From positions 1 through 64,000 of the forward strand of contig NZ_CAKMMW010000006.1 in NCBI RefSeq assembly GCF_927798215.1: 64,000 nt of DNA, in the 5' to 3' direction. Positions 8,142 to 17,575 of this stretch are shown one piece after another; the stretch's first letter is position 1, and the number at the start of each line of letters is the position of its first letter. The DNA comes from Paenibacillus_E allorhizoplanae. GTDB lineage: Bacteria > Bacillota > Bacilli > Paenibacillales > NBRC-103111. The translations under genes were made by a program, and so were the position numbers. The notes under the pieces were generated by a model. It did no database searches, was not told the DNA's origin, and worked only from the letters and a program-made list of their open reading frames with translations.

Positions 8142-8909
8142 ATGCAACGTTATTTTCTCCCGCCTGAGCAGTTCCATGCTGCTACACAAACAGTCACCAT
8201 TGAGGGTGACGACGCGCATCATCTTGGTCGCGTCATGCGAGCAGAAGTAGGAGATAAAGTGATCTGCAGCAATGGTGTGGATCGTGAAGTGCTCGTTCGG
8301 ATCTCTCACCTGGATAAGGGAGCTGTTACAGCGGAGATCGTGGAAGAGCTTGCGATGGATGCGGAAGCGTCAGTTGACGTATGGATTGCACAGAGCTTAC
8401 CCAAAGGCGATAAGATGGAGCTTATTATTCAAAAAGGGACCGAGATCGGGGCAGCCCGGTTTCTTCCTTTTTTATCGGAACGAACCATTGTACAGTACGA
8501 TGCGAAGAAAGAAGCTAAGCGCACGGAGCGCTGGCAGAAAATCGCGAAGGAAGCGGCAGAGCAAGCCCATCGCAACCGTGTACCGCAGATTGAATCCGTC
8601 TACTCGTGGAAGCAACTGCTGCAGCGGGCGAAGGAAGCGGATGTCGCTTGGATTTGTTATGAGAAAGAAGATGGTCAACAACTGAAACCTGCGATTCAGT
8701 CCGCGATAGCAGCAGGGCAAATCGAACCAGGTAAGCAAGTGTTGATTGCGGTAGGCCCCGAGGGTGGATTCACAGAGCAAGAAATTAAGCAAGCTGAAGA
8801 AGCTGGCTTTCGCTCGGTTTCGCTGGGGAATCGTATTTTACGGACGGAGACGGCCGCGATGGTCGGCCTTACGTGTCTGTTCTATGAAACCGGAGAAATG
8901 GGAGGATAA
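8142..8909 (+). CDS. rsmE: 16S rRNA m3U1498 methyltransferase RsmE
   Basis: RsmE methylates N3 of U1498 in 16S rRNA. The product begins MQRYFLPPEQF, typical of the family. The N-terminal PUA-like part includes DDAHHLGRVMR. The SPOUT core has the knot motifs VGPEGGFT and LGNRILRTETAA, which bind S-adenosylmethionine. I chose ATG 8142, with GAGAGAGG upstream. A GTG at 8073 would add 23 residues not expected in the family. The next gene, mtaB, starts six bases downstream, as in the B. subtilis yqeU-yqeV pair. Confidence 0.94.
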   Translation: MQRYFLPPEQFHAATQTVTIEGDDAHHLGRVMRAEVGDKVICSNGVDREVLVRISHLDKGAVTAEIVEELAMDAEASVDVWIAQSLPKGDKMELIIQKGTEIGAARFLPFLSERTIVQYDAKKEAKRTERWQKIAKEAAEQAHRNRVPQIESVYSWKQLLQRAKEADVAWICYEKEDGQQLKPAIQSAIAAGQIEPGKQVLIAVGPEGGFTEQEIKQAEEAGFRSVSLGNRILRTETAAMVGLTCLFYETGEMGG

Positions 8910-8915
8910 GCGAAA

Positions 8916-10250
8916 ATGGCAACGGTAGCGTTTCATACACTAGGATGTAAAGTAAACTTTTATGATACAGAAGCAATTTGGCAGCTTTTCAAAAATGAGG
9001 GCTATGAGCAAGTTGATTTCGAAAATACAGCGGATGTCTATGTGATTAATACATGTACGGTTACGAATACAGGGGATAAGAAAAGTCGCCAAATGATTCG
9101 TCGTGCGATTCGTCGTAATCCAGAAGCAATCGTGGCTGTAACAGGCTGTTATGCGCAAACGTCACCAGCTGAAATTATGGCGATTCCAGGTGTGGATATG
9201 GTCATCGGGACACAGGATCGTGAGAAAATCATTCCGCTTGTGAAGCAATTTGAATCGGATCGTCAACCGATTAACGCCGTTCGCAACATCATGAAAACCC
9301 GCACTTTCGAAGAGTTGGACGTGCCTGATTTTGCTGATCGTACAAGGGCTTTTCTGAAAATTCAAGAAGGTTGTAACAACTTCTGTACCTTCTGCATTAT
9401 TCCGTGGTCACGTGGTCTCATGCGTAGCCGGGAACCGCAAAGCGTAATTGCACAAGCGGAGCAACTAGTTGCAGCAGGCTATCAAGAAATTGTGCTCACA
9501 GGTATTCATACTGGGGGCTATGGCGAAGATATTGAAGACTACAGCTTGGCGAAGCTTCTTAAGGATTTGGATAAAGTGGAAGGCTTGAAGCGTATTCGAA
9601 TTTCCTCCATTGAAGCAAGCCAAATTACTGATGAAGTGATTGATGTTCTTAAATCTTCGGACAAAATGTGCCGTCATCTGCATATCCCGCTGCAAGCGGG
9701 CGATGATCACGTGCTTGCGCGGATGCGACGGAAATATACGACTGCCGAGTTCGCTCGCAAAATTGAGCGTCTGCACGAAATCATGCCCGATGTCGCGATC
9801 ACGACGGATGTTATTGTTGGTTTCCCAGGTGAAACAGAAGAAATGTTCCGTGACGGGTATAAGTTCATGGAGCAAATGAAGTTCTCTGAAATGCACGTTT
9901 TCCCTTACTCCAAGCGGACGGGTACGCCTGCTGCACGGATGGAGGATCAAGTGGATGAAGAAATCAAAAATGCGCGTGTTCACGAACTCATTGATCTATC
10001 TGAGAAAATGCAATTAGCCTATGCGCAGAAATTTGTTGGGCAAGTCCTGGAAGTCATTCCGGAACGTACCTACAAAGGCGCTCCAGATAGCGGATTGTAC
10101 AGTGGTTATTCTGACAACTATGTGCAGTTAGTTTTTGAAGGCTCGGAAGAGATGATCGGTCAAGTATGCCGTGTGAAGGTTACGGAAGCCGGTGTCAATG
10201 AAAGCAAGGGACAACTCGTACGCATTCTTGAAGGTGTAGTGAATTTGTAA
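8916..10250 (+). CDS. mtaB: tRNA threonylcarbamoyladenosine methylthiotransferase MtaB
   Basis: MtaB is a radical-SAM enzyme that turns t6A37 into ms2t6A37 in ANN-decoding tRNAs. The 444 residues show the methylthiotransferase N-terminal domain with cluster cysteines in HTLGCKVN (Cys11), INTCTV (Cys47) and VTGCYA. The radical-SAM motif CNNFCTFC is at about 153-160, and a C-terminal TRAM domain follows. MtaB rather than MiaB is favoured by the N-terminal sequence and the neighbourhood with prmA and rsmE. It is followed by a 246-base repeat-bearing spacer. Confidence 0.95.
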   Translation: MATVAFHTLGCKVNFYDTEAIWQLFKNEGYEQVDFENTADVYVINTCTVTNTGDKKSRQMIRRAIRRNPEAIVAVTGCYAQTSPAEIMAIPGVDMVIGTQDREKIIPLVKQFESDRQPINAVRNIMKTRTFEELDVPDFADRTRAFLKIQEGCNNFCTFCIIPWSRGLMRSREPQSVIAQAEQLVAAGYQEIVLTGIHTGGYGEDIEDYSLAKLLKDLDKVEGLKRIRISSIEASQITDEVIDVLKSSDKMCRHLHIPLQAGDDHVLARMRRKYTTAEFARKIERLHEIMPDVAITTDVIVGFPGETEEMFRDGYKFMEQMKFSEMHVFPYSKRTGTPAARMEDQVDEEIKNARVHELIDLSEKMQLAYAQKFVGQVLEVIPERTYKGAPDSGLYSGYSDNYVQLVFEGSEEMIGQVCRVKVTEAGVNESKGQLVRILEGVVNL

Positions 10251-10269
10251 GTGAAGTTGTAAGGCAATT

Positions 10270-10440
10270 CCCCACCTCTATGCGTGGTCGTTTCTTTCGA
10301 CCACATAAGAAATTATCAGTTTTCGGTATCCGAAAACTGATTTCATATTGGCGATAAAACCTACCTCTAAACGCGGTCGCTCATCATTGAATGGCCTCGA
10401 TAGAGGTTTTCTCAATGAATGCGATAGAGGTTTTCTTGAT
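10270..10440. repeat. Cluster of short direct and inverted repeats between mtaB and deoC
   Basis: The spacer holds CCTCTATGCGTGGTCG near 10275 and CCTCTAAACGCGGTCG near 10364, which are copies of one motif. The first lies next to a perfect hairpin GTGGTCG/CGACCAC (10284-10304). CGATAGAGGTTTTCT is repeated exactly at 10398-10412 and 10422-10436, and its TAGAGG is the complement of the CCTCTA units. The arrangement resembles a degenerate REP-like or regulatory stem-loop cluster; no coding region is supported. Confidence 0.6.
10315..10350 (+). terminator. Perfect 12-bp hairpin after mtaB
   Basis: ATCAGTTTTCGG (10315-10326) pairs perfectly with CCGAAAACTGAT (10330-10341) across a three-base loop. 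Only a short T run follows. It may end the prmA-mtaB transcript, or be part of the repeat cluster in this spacer. Confidence 0.5.
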
Positions 10441-10496
10441 TACACGGGAGCTTACAGCAATGGATGAAATGACTAAATTAGATGAGGTGCTTCATA

Positions 10497-11177
10497 ATGA
10501 CATTGAACGCGAAAGAAATTGCTAGTTATATTGACCATACGTTATTGAAAGCAGATGCGAGCACAGCGGCGATTCACAAATTGTGTGAGGAAGCTGCGCA
10601 GCATCAATTTTTCAGTGTGTGTGTGAATTCGCAGTTTGTAGCAACTGCTGCCAAAGCTCTGGAAGGGACTGGAGTTAAGGTTGCAGCTGTAGTTGGTTTC
10701 CCGCTTGGCGCTAGTTTGAGTGAAGTTAAAGCATTCGAAGCGGCAAAAGCTGTTGAAAACGGAGCTGCTGAAATCGATACCGTTTTGCCGATTGGATTGC
10801 TTTTGGAAGGACAACTGGATGCGGTTCGTTCGGATATTAAACAAGTCGTGGATGCTGTAAAAGGAAAAGCTATCGTCAAAGTGATCATGGAAACGGGTTT
10901 CCTGAATGATGAGCAGAAAGCAACAGCTTGTCGTCTTTCGGAGGAAGCTGGTGCTCATTTTGTGAAAACATCGACTGGTTTTGGACCTGGTGGAGCTACG
11001 GTGGAAGATGTTCGCTTGATGCGTCAAAATGTGTCTAGCACGATTGGCGTTAAAGCATCTGGCGGCGTGCGCGACGTAGAGACGGCGATTGCGATGATTG
11101 AAGCGGGAGCAACGAGACTAGGGACTAGCTCTGGTGTAGCTATTGTGAACGGAACTCAAGGCGCTTCCACATACTAA
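10497..11177 (+). CDS. deoC: Deoxyribose-phosphate aldolase DeoC
   Basis: DeoC cleaves 2-deoxyribose-5-phosphate into glyceraldehyde-3-phosphate and acetaldehyde in deoxynucleoside breakdown. The 226-residue product is a TIM barrel with the DHTLLK start. The Schiff-base lysine (about 157) is in VKTSTGFGPGGAT, and IVKVIMETGFL holds a second conserved lysine. I chose ATG 10497, seven bases after GATGAGGTG; the ATG at 10482 overlaps that ribosome binding site. The 3' end overlaps the 3' end of the convergent cotransporter gene by 38 bases. No other deo genes are adjacent. Confidence 0.95.
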   Translation: MTLNAKEIASYIDHTLLKADASTAAIHKLCEEAAQHQFFSVCVNSQFVATAAKALEGTGVKVAAVVGFPLGASLSEVKAFEAAKAVENGAAEIDTVLPIGLLLEGQLDAVRSDIKQVVDAVKGKAIVKVIMETGFLNDEQKATACRLSEEAGAHFVKTSTGFGPGGATVEDVRLMRQNVSSTIGVKASGGVRDVETAIAMIEAGATRLGTSSGVAIVNGTQGASTY

Positions 11178-12171
11178 GATAGCAGAGAGGCAACGCGATT
11201 AAGGAACCTACGATGTTGAAAATGGTTTGGGACCTTGCGATTTGCGATGCGGCATCACTTGCTAATAGAGCGGAAAGACTGACGAGCCAGTGGATGATCG
11301 GATAAAAGAGGATTGCGCCTCCCACATTTAGCAGCACATGTGACCAGGCGACATAACGCCCAGCGCGCGAGCTGCTCATGCCTGCGATCACTGCAGTGAC
11401 ACAGGTGCCAACGTTGGCACCAATGGTAATAGCAACCCCGAGCTCGACGGGGATAGCCCCTGTGGCGGCGAGGCTCATCGCCATTGCAATGACGGCTGCG
11501 CTGCTATGCACGAGCGCGGTCACCGCTGAGCCTGCGAGGATGCCCCATAGCAGGCTCGTTTGCGCCTGGTGCACGAACCAGGCGAACAGACCGCGGGACT
11601 GCAGCGCAGGCCCGATGGTTTGCATGATCTCGATGCCGAGCAGCACGAGAGAGAAGCCAGCCACCGCGAGCGAGCCGTAGCGGACGCTGCGCAGCCATTG
11701 GCGGCCGCCGTCATGCGCGGCGGTCTGAGGTAGTGCCGCGCCTGCTTGCGCGGCGTTGGAGCGGGGCTCGCTTGCCTGAGGCAGCGGCCCGGCCAGCCAG
11801 CTCACGAGCCATACACTGGCGCTGGCGATTAGGATCGGCACACCGATGCCGCCCAAGCTGAGCCCGATCAGCTCAGTGGTGAGGCACGTGCCGATGTTCG
11901 TTCCGAGAATCACGCCAAGTGTTCTCGGGAAGGACAAGACACCAGCGCCGACGAGGCCGATGGCGATGACTGTGATGGCGGTGCTGCTCTGCAGCGCCGC
12001 GGTGAGCACGGTGCCGGTGATAAGGCCGCGCACCGGCGTTCGGGTAAACCGCTCCAGCCACAGCTGGAGGCGGGGGCCTGCCCAGGTTTGAAGCGAGGTT
12101 TCCATTAGCTTCATCCCGAGCAGAAATAAGATAAAGCCTGTAGCAACAGGCAGTATAATAGCATGAATCAT
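11140..12171 (-). CDS. Na/Pi cotransporter family protein
   Basis: A NptA/PNaS-family membrane transporter of 343 residues, probably moving sodium with phosphate. The two inverted QSS-type repeats are visible: LQSSTAIT with the following LGTNIGTC, and VHSSAAVIA with the following GANVGTC. Eight or more hydrophobic helices are predicted. The PhoU-like cytoplasmic domain found in longer members is missing. I chose ATG at 12171, preceded on the coding strand by AGGAGAT; longer in-frame starts have no such site. The middle of the gene is clearly richer in G and C than its surroundings. It is divergent from the methyltransferase gene and convergent with deoC. Confidence 0.88.
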   Translation of the reverse strand: MIHAIILPVATGFILFLLGMKLMETSLQTWAGPRLQLWLERFTRTPVRGLITGTVLTAALQSSTAITVIAIGLVGAGVLSFPRTLGVILGTNIGTCLTTELIGLSLGGIGVPILIASASVWLVSWLAGPLPQASEPRSNAAQAGAALPQTAAHDGGRQWLRSVRYGSLAVAGFSLVLLGIEIMQTIGPALQSRGLFAWFVHQAQTSLLWGILAGSAVTALVHSSAAVIAMAMSLAATGAIPVELGVAITIGANVGTCVTAVIAGMSSSRAGRYVAWSHVLLNVGGAILFYPIIHWLVSLSALLASDAASQIARSQTIFNIVGSLIALPLCYLSMWKRLEFRSQ

Positions 12172-12291
12172 GAGAGGATCTCCTTTTCGTGAGCGTACGA
12201 CGTTTTTCAACCAATATATGTGACCGTAAAGACAAGCATGACAAGCCAGATGGTATAGGTGAACGGTTTCACGCAAAGGACGGCTAAAACA

Positions 12292-13665
12292 ATGGCAGCA
12301 GTATTTTTACATAAGAAACGTAAACCCCGCTTGGAGCAAGGACATCCGTGGGTGTATAAGAGTGAAATTGAGCGCACGGATGGGGACATTGTTCCTGGAC
12401 AGCTAGTATCCGTTCAGAATCACCTTGGCAAATATCTAGCAACCGGCTATTATAACGAAGCTTCACAGCTTACGGTACGTATTGTATCGTATAACCCGAT
12501 TGAGACGATGACGAAGGAGTTTTTCGTCGAAAGATTCACACGTTGTTTTCTACATCGTCAGCGCTTTGTGAAAGGAGCGCAGTCTTATCGTCTGGTATAT
12601 GGAGAAGCTGATTTTCTGCCAGGACTCATTGTTGATAAATTCGAGAACACGCTGGTTGTTCAGCTACTAACTTTGGGGATGGACCTGTGCCGAGACAATA
12701 TCGTGGAAGCGCTGGTACAAGTTATGAAGCCAGTAGGAATCTATGAGCGAAGTGATGTTTCCATTCGAGAACTGGAAGGTCTGAAGCAGACGAAGGGACT
12801 TCTGTACGGAGATTGTGCAAAGCACGTTGATATTTTGGAAAATGGTCTTCGTATCCGCGTTGATATTGAGGAAGGGCAGAAGACGGGTTACTTCTTCGAC
12901 CAACGTGAGAATCGCGCGGCAATCGCACCGTTGATGACGGGCTGGGGCCATCGCAGCGGTATCAACTTGACGGAAATCGAAGAGAATGGCGTAACGCAAA
13001 TGCTCCCTGTGAACGCAAATGGTAAAGTAGTGACGTTCCCGCTGTGGGATGGCGCTTCTGTGCTGGAGTGCTTCTCACATACGGGAAGCTTCACGCTTAA
13101 CGCGTGTCAATTCGGAGCCAAAAAAGTAACGTGCCTCGATATCTCCGAGCATGCGATTGAAAGTGCACGTACGAACGTTGCATTGAATGGCTTCGAGGAT
13201 CGCGTCGAATTCGTCGTCGCGGATGCCTTCGAGTACTTGCGTACGCAGGTGAAGGGCTTGGATGAGCGCAAGCTTCGCGCTGTGGCTGGTGCAGCAGGTC
13301 AAGCTAAGATAGATACTTCGAAGCCTGTAGGCACTGGTGGGCGTACTTGGGACGTCGTCATTCTCGATCCACCTGCCTTCGCTAAGACCAAAAGTGCTGT
13401 GGAAGGAGCTTGCCGCGGCTATAAAGACATCAATTTGCATGGCATGAAGCTTGTGAATGAAGGGGGCTATCTCGTCACAGCAAGCTGTTCCTACCATATG
13501 CATCCTGAGCTATTCCTTGAAACGATTCATGCAGCAGCAACAGATGCAGGCAAGCTGCTACGCTTAATTGAGTTCCGTGGCGCAGGCATGGACCACCCAC
13601 GTATTCTAGGAGTGGATGAAGGACATTATTTGAAGTTTGCGATTTTTGAAGTGCGCAGCAAATAA
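12292..13665 (+). CDS. RlmI-like class I rRNA methyltransferase
   Basis: A SAM-dependent rRNA large-subunit methyltransferase of the RlmI/YwbD type (m5C on 23S rRNA in E. coli RlmI). The product has an N-terminal PUA domain starting near HKKRKPRLEQGHPWVY. A catalytic Rossmann domain has motif I VLECFSHTGSFTL and the DPPAFAKTK motif IV, with the catalytic Cys in SCSYHM. Compared with the roughly 396-residue E. coli protein it is longer (457). Two low-conservation inserts are visible, near residues 220-246 and 320-350. I chose ATG 12292 with AAAGGA upstream. It is followed by a good terminator. Confidence 0.9.
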   Translation: MAAVFLHKKRKPRLEQGHPWVYKSEIERTDGDIVPGQLVSVQNHLGKYLATGYYNEASQLTVRIVSYNPIETMTKEFFVERFTRCFLHRQRFVKGAQSYRLVYGEADFLPGLIVDKFENTLVVQLLTLGMDLCRDNIVEALVQVMKPVGIYERSDVSIRELEGLKQTKGLLYGDCAKHVDILENGLRIRVDIEEGQKTGYFFDQRENRAAIAPLMTGWGHRSGINLTEIEENGVTQMLPVNANGKVVTFPLWDGASVLECFSHTGSFTLNACQFGAKKVTCLDISEHAIESARTNVALNGFEDRVEFVVADAFEYLRTQVKGLDERKLRAVAGAAGQAKIDTSKPVGTGGRTWDVVILDPPAFAKTKSAVEGACRGYKDINLHGMKLVNEGGYLVTASCSYHMHPELFLETIHAAATDAGKLLRLIEFRGAGMDHPRILGVDEGHYLKFAIFEVRSK

Positions 13666-13679
13666 ACAGATTTAAGTGA

Positions 13680-13711
13680 GCGAAGCCAGTCAATCTGGCT
13701 TTGCTTTTTTT
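13680..13711 (+). terminator. Terminator after the RlmI-like gene
   Basis: GCGAAGCCAG and CTGGCTTTGC form a 10-base-pair stem (one G-U) with a five-base loop, followed by seven T. Confidence 0.9.
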
Positions 13712-14023
13712 GTTGAGTTTTATGGTGCTGGTGGGAGGGGGGGCACCAAATAGTCCGATATCTACGTCTTGATAATGTTTTGTTGAGTTGTGAAAGGCAA
13801 ATGTATCAGATAGTTTTCATAGCGTATCCTTTTTGTTTTTTGCGATCCATGCTATACTAATAGAATGTATGTTCGTATATCGATCCACCAACTAAACCCC
13901 TTAGATCCCCCTCCATCATCTACCACGCCGACTCACAACCAAAAATATGCTAGAATAGAGAGATAGAATACGAGAATTGCTTACGAAGCAAGCTTTCCGA
14001 CGGAAAGTGTTAGGAGGCCTTAA
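13712..14023 (+). promoter_or_regulatory. Upstream region of addB with two extended -10 promoters
   Basis: No gene is seen here. TGCTATACT (hexamer 13853-13858) and TGCTAGAAT (hexamer 13951-13956) both fit the extended -10 form TGN-TATAAT. Neither has a clear -35, which is typical of extended -10 promoters. The TAGGAGG ribosome binding site of addB ends this stretch. Confidence 0.5.
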
Positions 14024-17000
14024 ATGTCCATTCGATTCGTGATTGGTAGAGCCGGAAGCGGCAAGAGTGAACGCTGTCTTACGGAAATGAAACAGCAGCT
14101 GGCATCGGCGCCCGAAGGTGATCCGTTGATTTTACTTGTTCCTGAACAAGCTACATTTCAAGCTGAGCATGCTCTGGTATCGGATCCAAGTATTCGTGGG
14201 ATGATCCGAGCACAAGTATTAAGCTTTCACCGTTTAGCTTGGCGTGTCATGCAAGAAAAAGGCGGGACAGCTCGGCTGCCTATTGATGATACAGGAAAGA
14301 AACTGCTGTTAACGAGCATTTTACATAAATACAAGGATAAACTCCGACTCTTTGGTCATTCCGCTGAGCAAATGGGCTTTATCGACCGATTGAATCAGCT
14401 CTTTACGGAAATGAAACGCTACTGTGTGACGGCTGAACAATTGGAAACGCATGAGAATAAACGAGTCACTAACCTGGGTGAACACGGTTTGCTGCGGGAC
14501 AAAATGCATGATATTCAACTGGTGTATCGTCAATTTGAGGCTGATCTTGCGAAGCAGTATTTGGACGGAGAAGATTACTTGACGCTGCTCGCTGAGCAAG
14601 TTCAGAACTCGGTTTATTTGCATTCAGCGACAGTCTGGATTGATGGATTTCATGGCTTTACACCGCAAGAGTTCAAGGTGCTTGGTGCACTGTTTGCTAC
14701 TTGTAAGCAAGTAACGATTACATTATGTCTGGATCGCGAACTGCAGGCGGAGGATACCCCGGATGAATTGGATTTATTTCATCCGACAGCTACGACGATG
14801 GTACGTTTACAGGATATCATATGGCAGCTGGGTCTTGGTGCGGCTGAAGTTCTTCATCTCGGTCAAGAGCGTTCACCGCGATACGAGGATAGTCCTGCGC
14901 TTGCCTATTTGGAGCAGAATTTTGACCGTCGAATCGGTGGCGGAGCTCCGAAATATAAGCCTTCTCCAGGAGAGAAAATTGGCGACCAGCTCGTTATTAG
15001 GGAAGCTGTGCATCGTCGTGCAGAGGTTGAAGGTGCAGTGCGTGACATGCTTCAGTTAGTTCGAGAGCATGGTGTACGCTGGCGTGAAATGGCCATCATG
15101 GTGCGGAATATGGAAGGGTATCAAGATCTGTTAAACATGGTGCTTACCGATTATGAGATCCCTCACTTTTTCGATCAGAAGCGTTCAGTGCTGCATCATC
15201 CACTCGTGGAATTCATTCGCTCTGCGCTCGAGGTTATACAGCATAATTGGCATTACGATGCCGTATTCCGTTGTATCAAAACAGATTTACTGCTGCCTCC
15301 TGACGCGACAACGAAAAGGACTGAGCTTGATAAATTAGAGAATTATGTGCTTGCATTCGGGATACAAGGCTATAGATGGACCGATGGCAAGCCATGGACG
15401 TATAAATTTCGTGCCAATTTGGAGCAAGCAGAAGAGGGGATAAATGAACAAACCGCGGAGCTTCAAGCTTTAAATACGAGTAAATCGTGGGTCGTTGGTC
15501 CATTGTTGGCGTTATCCAATCGCCTTACACAGGCGCGTACGGTAAAGGCTCAGGTCGAAGCGGTTTATGAGTTATTGGTAACCGTACAGGCGCCAGAGAA
15601 GTTAGAAGCGTGGACGCAGCAAGCAACACTTAATGGAAAGCCAGAAAAGGCTCGCGAGCACGGTCAAATGTGGAACAGTGTCATGGATATGCTTGATCAA
15701 TTGGTAGAAACCATGGGCGATGATGAACTTTCCTTAGAGCTGTTTATCGGACTGATTGAAACAGGGATGGAAAGTATGAAGCTGGGGTTAGTTCCGCCAT
15801 CGATGGATCAATTGCTGATCGGAAGTATGGATCGAACTCGCTCAAGCGGGATTCGGTATGCGTATATATTAGGTGTGAATGACGGGGTTATTCCTGCGCA
15901 GATGGCTGAGAAAGGTGTGCTCACAGAAGCGGAACGTAGTGTTCTAATGGACTCCGGATTACCAATGGCGGATGGAAGCCGTCGTAAGCTGTTAGATGAG
16001 CAATTTATCGTTTATACATCGTTGACTGTGCCAGGTAAGAGGCTTTGGATGAGTTATCCATTAGCAGATGAAGAGGGAAAATCCTTATTGCCTTCGGAGC
16101 TGATCAGGCAGATGCGACAGCTGTTCCCAGGAACGGAAGAACCTCTGCTTCTTGCCGAACCTTCAGCGGAAGCCCCTGAAAGTGAGCAAGCTGCCTATCT
16201 GTCGCATCCGACACAGGCGATCTCATATTTGGCTGTACGCATGAAGCATTGGATGCTAGGTGGCCGTATATCAGAACTATGGTGGGATGCGTACAATTGG
16301 TACGCGGAACAACCCGCTTGGCAGATGAAACTACAATCGCTGGTTCTGGCGTTGCAATATACAAACAAAGAGAAGGGGCTTTCCACTTCTACTAGCAAAC
16401 TGTTATATGGGCAGCACTTACGAGCCAGCGTTTCGCGAATGGAGAAGTATGTAGCCTGTCCCTTCTCGCACTTTATTTCTCATGGTTTAAGGTTGCAAGA
16501 ACGTCGCGTGTACCGCTTAGATGCTCCGGATATCGGACAATTGTTCCACGCAGCATTGAATCAATTTGTTCAGAACCTGCAGCAGGACCAGCTAGACTGG
16601 GGTTCGCTTTCCGCAGAGCAGTGTATGGAGAGGTCTGCACAAGTTGTGGACGAGCTCGCACCTAGACTCCAAGGAGAAATTCTCCTTAGTTCAAGTCGTT
16701 ACGCTTATATAGCTCGGAAACTTAAACAAGTGGTTGGTAGGGGGGCTGTTATTCTCGGCGAACACGCCAGACATGGTCAATTTCAGCCACTAGGATTGGA
16801 GATTGATTTTGGACCAGGCAAGGATTTGCCGTCGTTAACGTTTGAATTGGAAAACGGTTGTACGATGGAGATTATCGGCCGAATCGACCGTGTGGATCGA
16901 GCGGATGGTGAGAACGGTGTGCTTTTACGAGTAATTGATTACAAATCCAGTCAAACAGCTTTGCAGCTCTCAGAAGTGTACTACGGATTATCCCTACAGA

Positions 17001-17554
17001 TGCTGACTTACTTGGACGTAATACTTACACATGCAGAGACATGGCTTGGCGCCAAAGCGAAGCCGGCAGGTGTGCTTTATTTCCATGTACATAATCCGAT
17101 GCTCCAACAAAAGAATGCTCTTGATCCTGCCTCTGTCGAAAAGGAGCTGCGTAAACGTTTCAAAATGAAGGGTTTGATTACGGCTGATGCTGAGATAGCT
17201 GGATTGATGGATGATGAGCTTATCCATAGCTCGGGGCATTCACAGCTCATCCCTGTTGCTTTAAAGAAAGATGGGAGTTTTTACTCGACTTCATCGGTAG
17301 CGACGGACGAGCAGTGGGATACGCTGCGGACCTATGTACGCAAACAAGTAAAGCAAATTGGCACGAACATTACGGACGGGCACGTTGATATTGCTCCTTA
17401 TCGGTTAGGGAAAAAATCTGCCTGTCAGCATTGCTCGTATACGTCGATTTGTCAAATAGATCCCTTATTCGAAGGGAATGACATACAAGTCTTTCGACCA
17501 CGTGCGAAGGATCAAGTATGGACGGAGTTGGCTGCGCAAGTAGGCCATACGTGA
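14024..17554 (+). CDS. addB: ATP-dependent helicase/nuclease subunit AddB
   Basis: AddB pairs with AddA to resect double-strand DNA ends and load RecA at Chi sites; it replaces RecBCD in this phylum. The 1176 residues match the usual length. The N-terminus carries the nucleotide-binding motif GRAGSGKS (about 8-15). The C-terminal nuclease domain has VIDYKSSQ. The four cysteines of the iron-sulfur staple are visible: one in VACPFSHF (about 812) and three in CQHCSYTSIC (about 1133-1142). TAGGAGG lies upstream. addA starts 22 bases after the stop, and sbcD and sbcC follow, making a DNA-end-processing operon. Confidence 0.97.
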   Translation: MSIRFVIGRAGSGKSERCLTEMKQQLASAPEGDPLILLVPEQATFQAEHALVSDPSIRGMIRAQVLSFHRLAWRVMQEKGGTARLPIDDTGKKLLLTSILHKYKDKLRLFGHSAEQMGFIDRLNQLFTEMKRYCVTAEQLETHENKRVTNLGEHGLLRDKMHDIQLVYRQFEADLAKQYLDGEDYLTLLAEQVQNSVYLHSATVWIDGFHGFTPQEFKVLGALFATCKQVTITLCLDRELQAEDTPDELDLFHPTATTMVRLQDIIWQLGLGAAEVLHLGQERSPRYEDSPALAYLEQNFDRRIGGGAPKYKPSPGEKIGDQLVIREAVHRRAEVEGAVRDMLQLVREHGVRWREMAIMVRNMEGYQDLLNMVLTDYEIPHFFDQKRSVLHHPLVEFIRSALEVIQHNWHYDAVFRCIKTDLLLPPDATTKRTELDKLENYVLAFGIQGYRWTDGKPWTYKFRANLEQAEEGINEQTAELQALNTSKSWVVGPLLALSNRLTQARTVKAQVEAVYELLVTVQAPEKLEAWTQQATLNGKPEKAREHGQMWNSVMDMLDQLVETMGDDELSLELFIGLIETGMESMKLGLVPPSMDQLLIGSMDRTRSSGIRYAYILGVNDGVIPAQMAEKGVLTEAERSVLMDSGLPMADGSRRKLLDEQFIVYTSLTVPGKRLWMSYPLADEEGKSLLPSELIRQMRQLFPGTEEPLLLAEPSAEAPESEQAAYLSHPTQAISYLAVRMKHWMLGGRISELWWDAYNWYAEQPAWQMKLQSLVLALQYTNKEKGLSTSTSKLLYGQHLRASVSRMEKYVACPFSHFISHGLRLQERRVYRLDAPDIGQLFHAALNQFVQNLQQDQLDWGSLSAEQCMERSAQVVDELAPRLQGEILLSSSRYAYIARKLKQVVGRGAVILGEHARHGQFQPLGLEIDFGPGKDLPSLTFELENGCTMEIIGRIDRVDRADGENGVLLRVIDYKSSQTALQLSEVYYGLSLQMLTYLDVILTHAETWLGAKAKPAGVLYFHVHNPMLQQKNALDPASVEKELRKRFKMKGLITADAEIAGLMDDELIHSSGHSQLIPVALKKDGSFYSTSSVATDEQWDTLRTYVRKQVKQIGTNITDGHVDIAPYRLGKKSACQHCSYTSICQIDPLFEGNDIQVFRPRAKDQVWTELAAQVGHT

Positions 17555-17575
17555 AGGTAGAAAGGAGCTTACAAG

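Noticed and set aside
11378..11714. Several plus- and minus-strand open frames in the GC-rich part of the Na/Pi gene
   Set aside because: They are shadow frames that arise from the GC-rich composition of the real gene.
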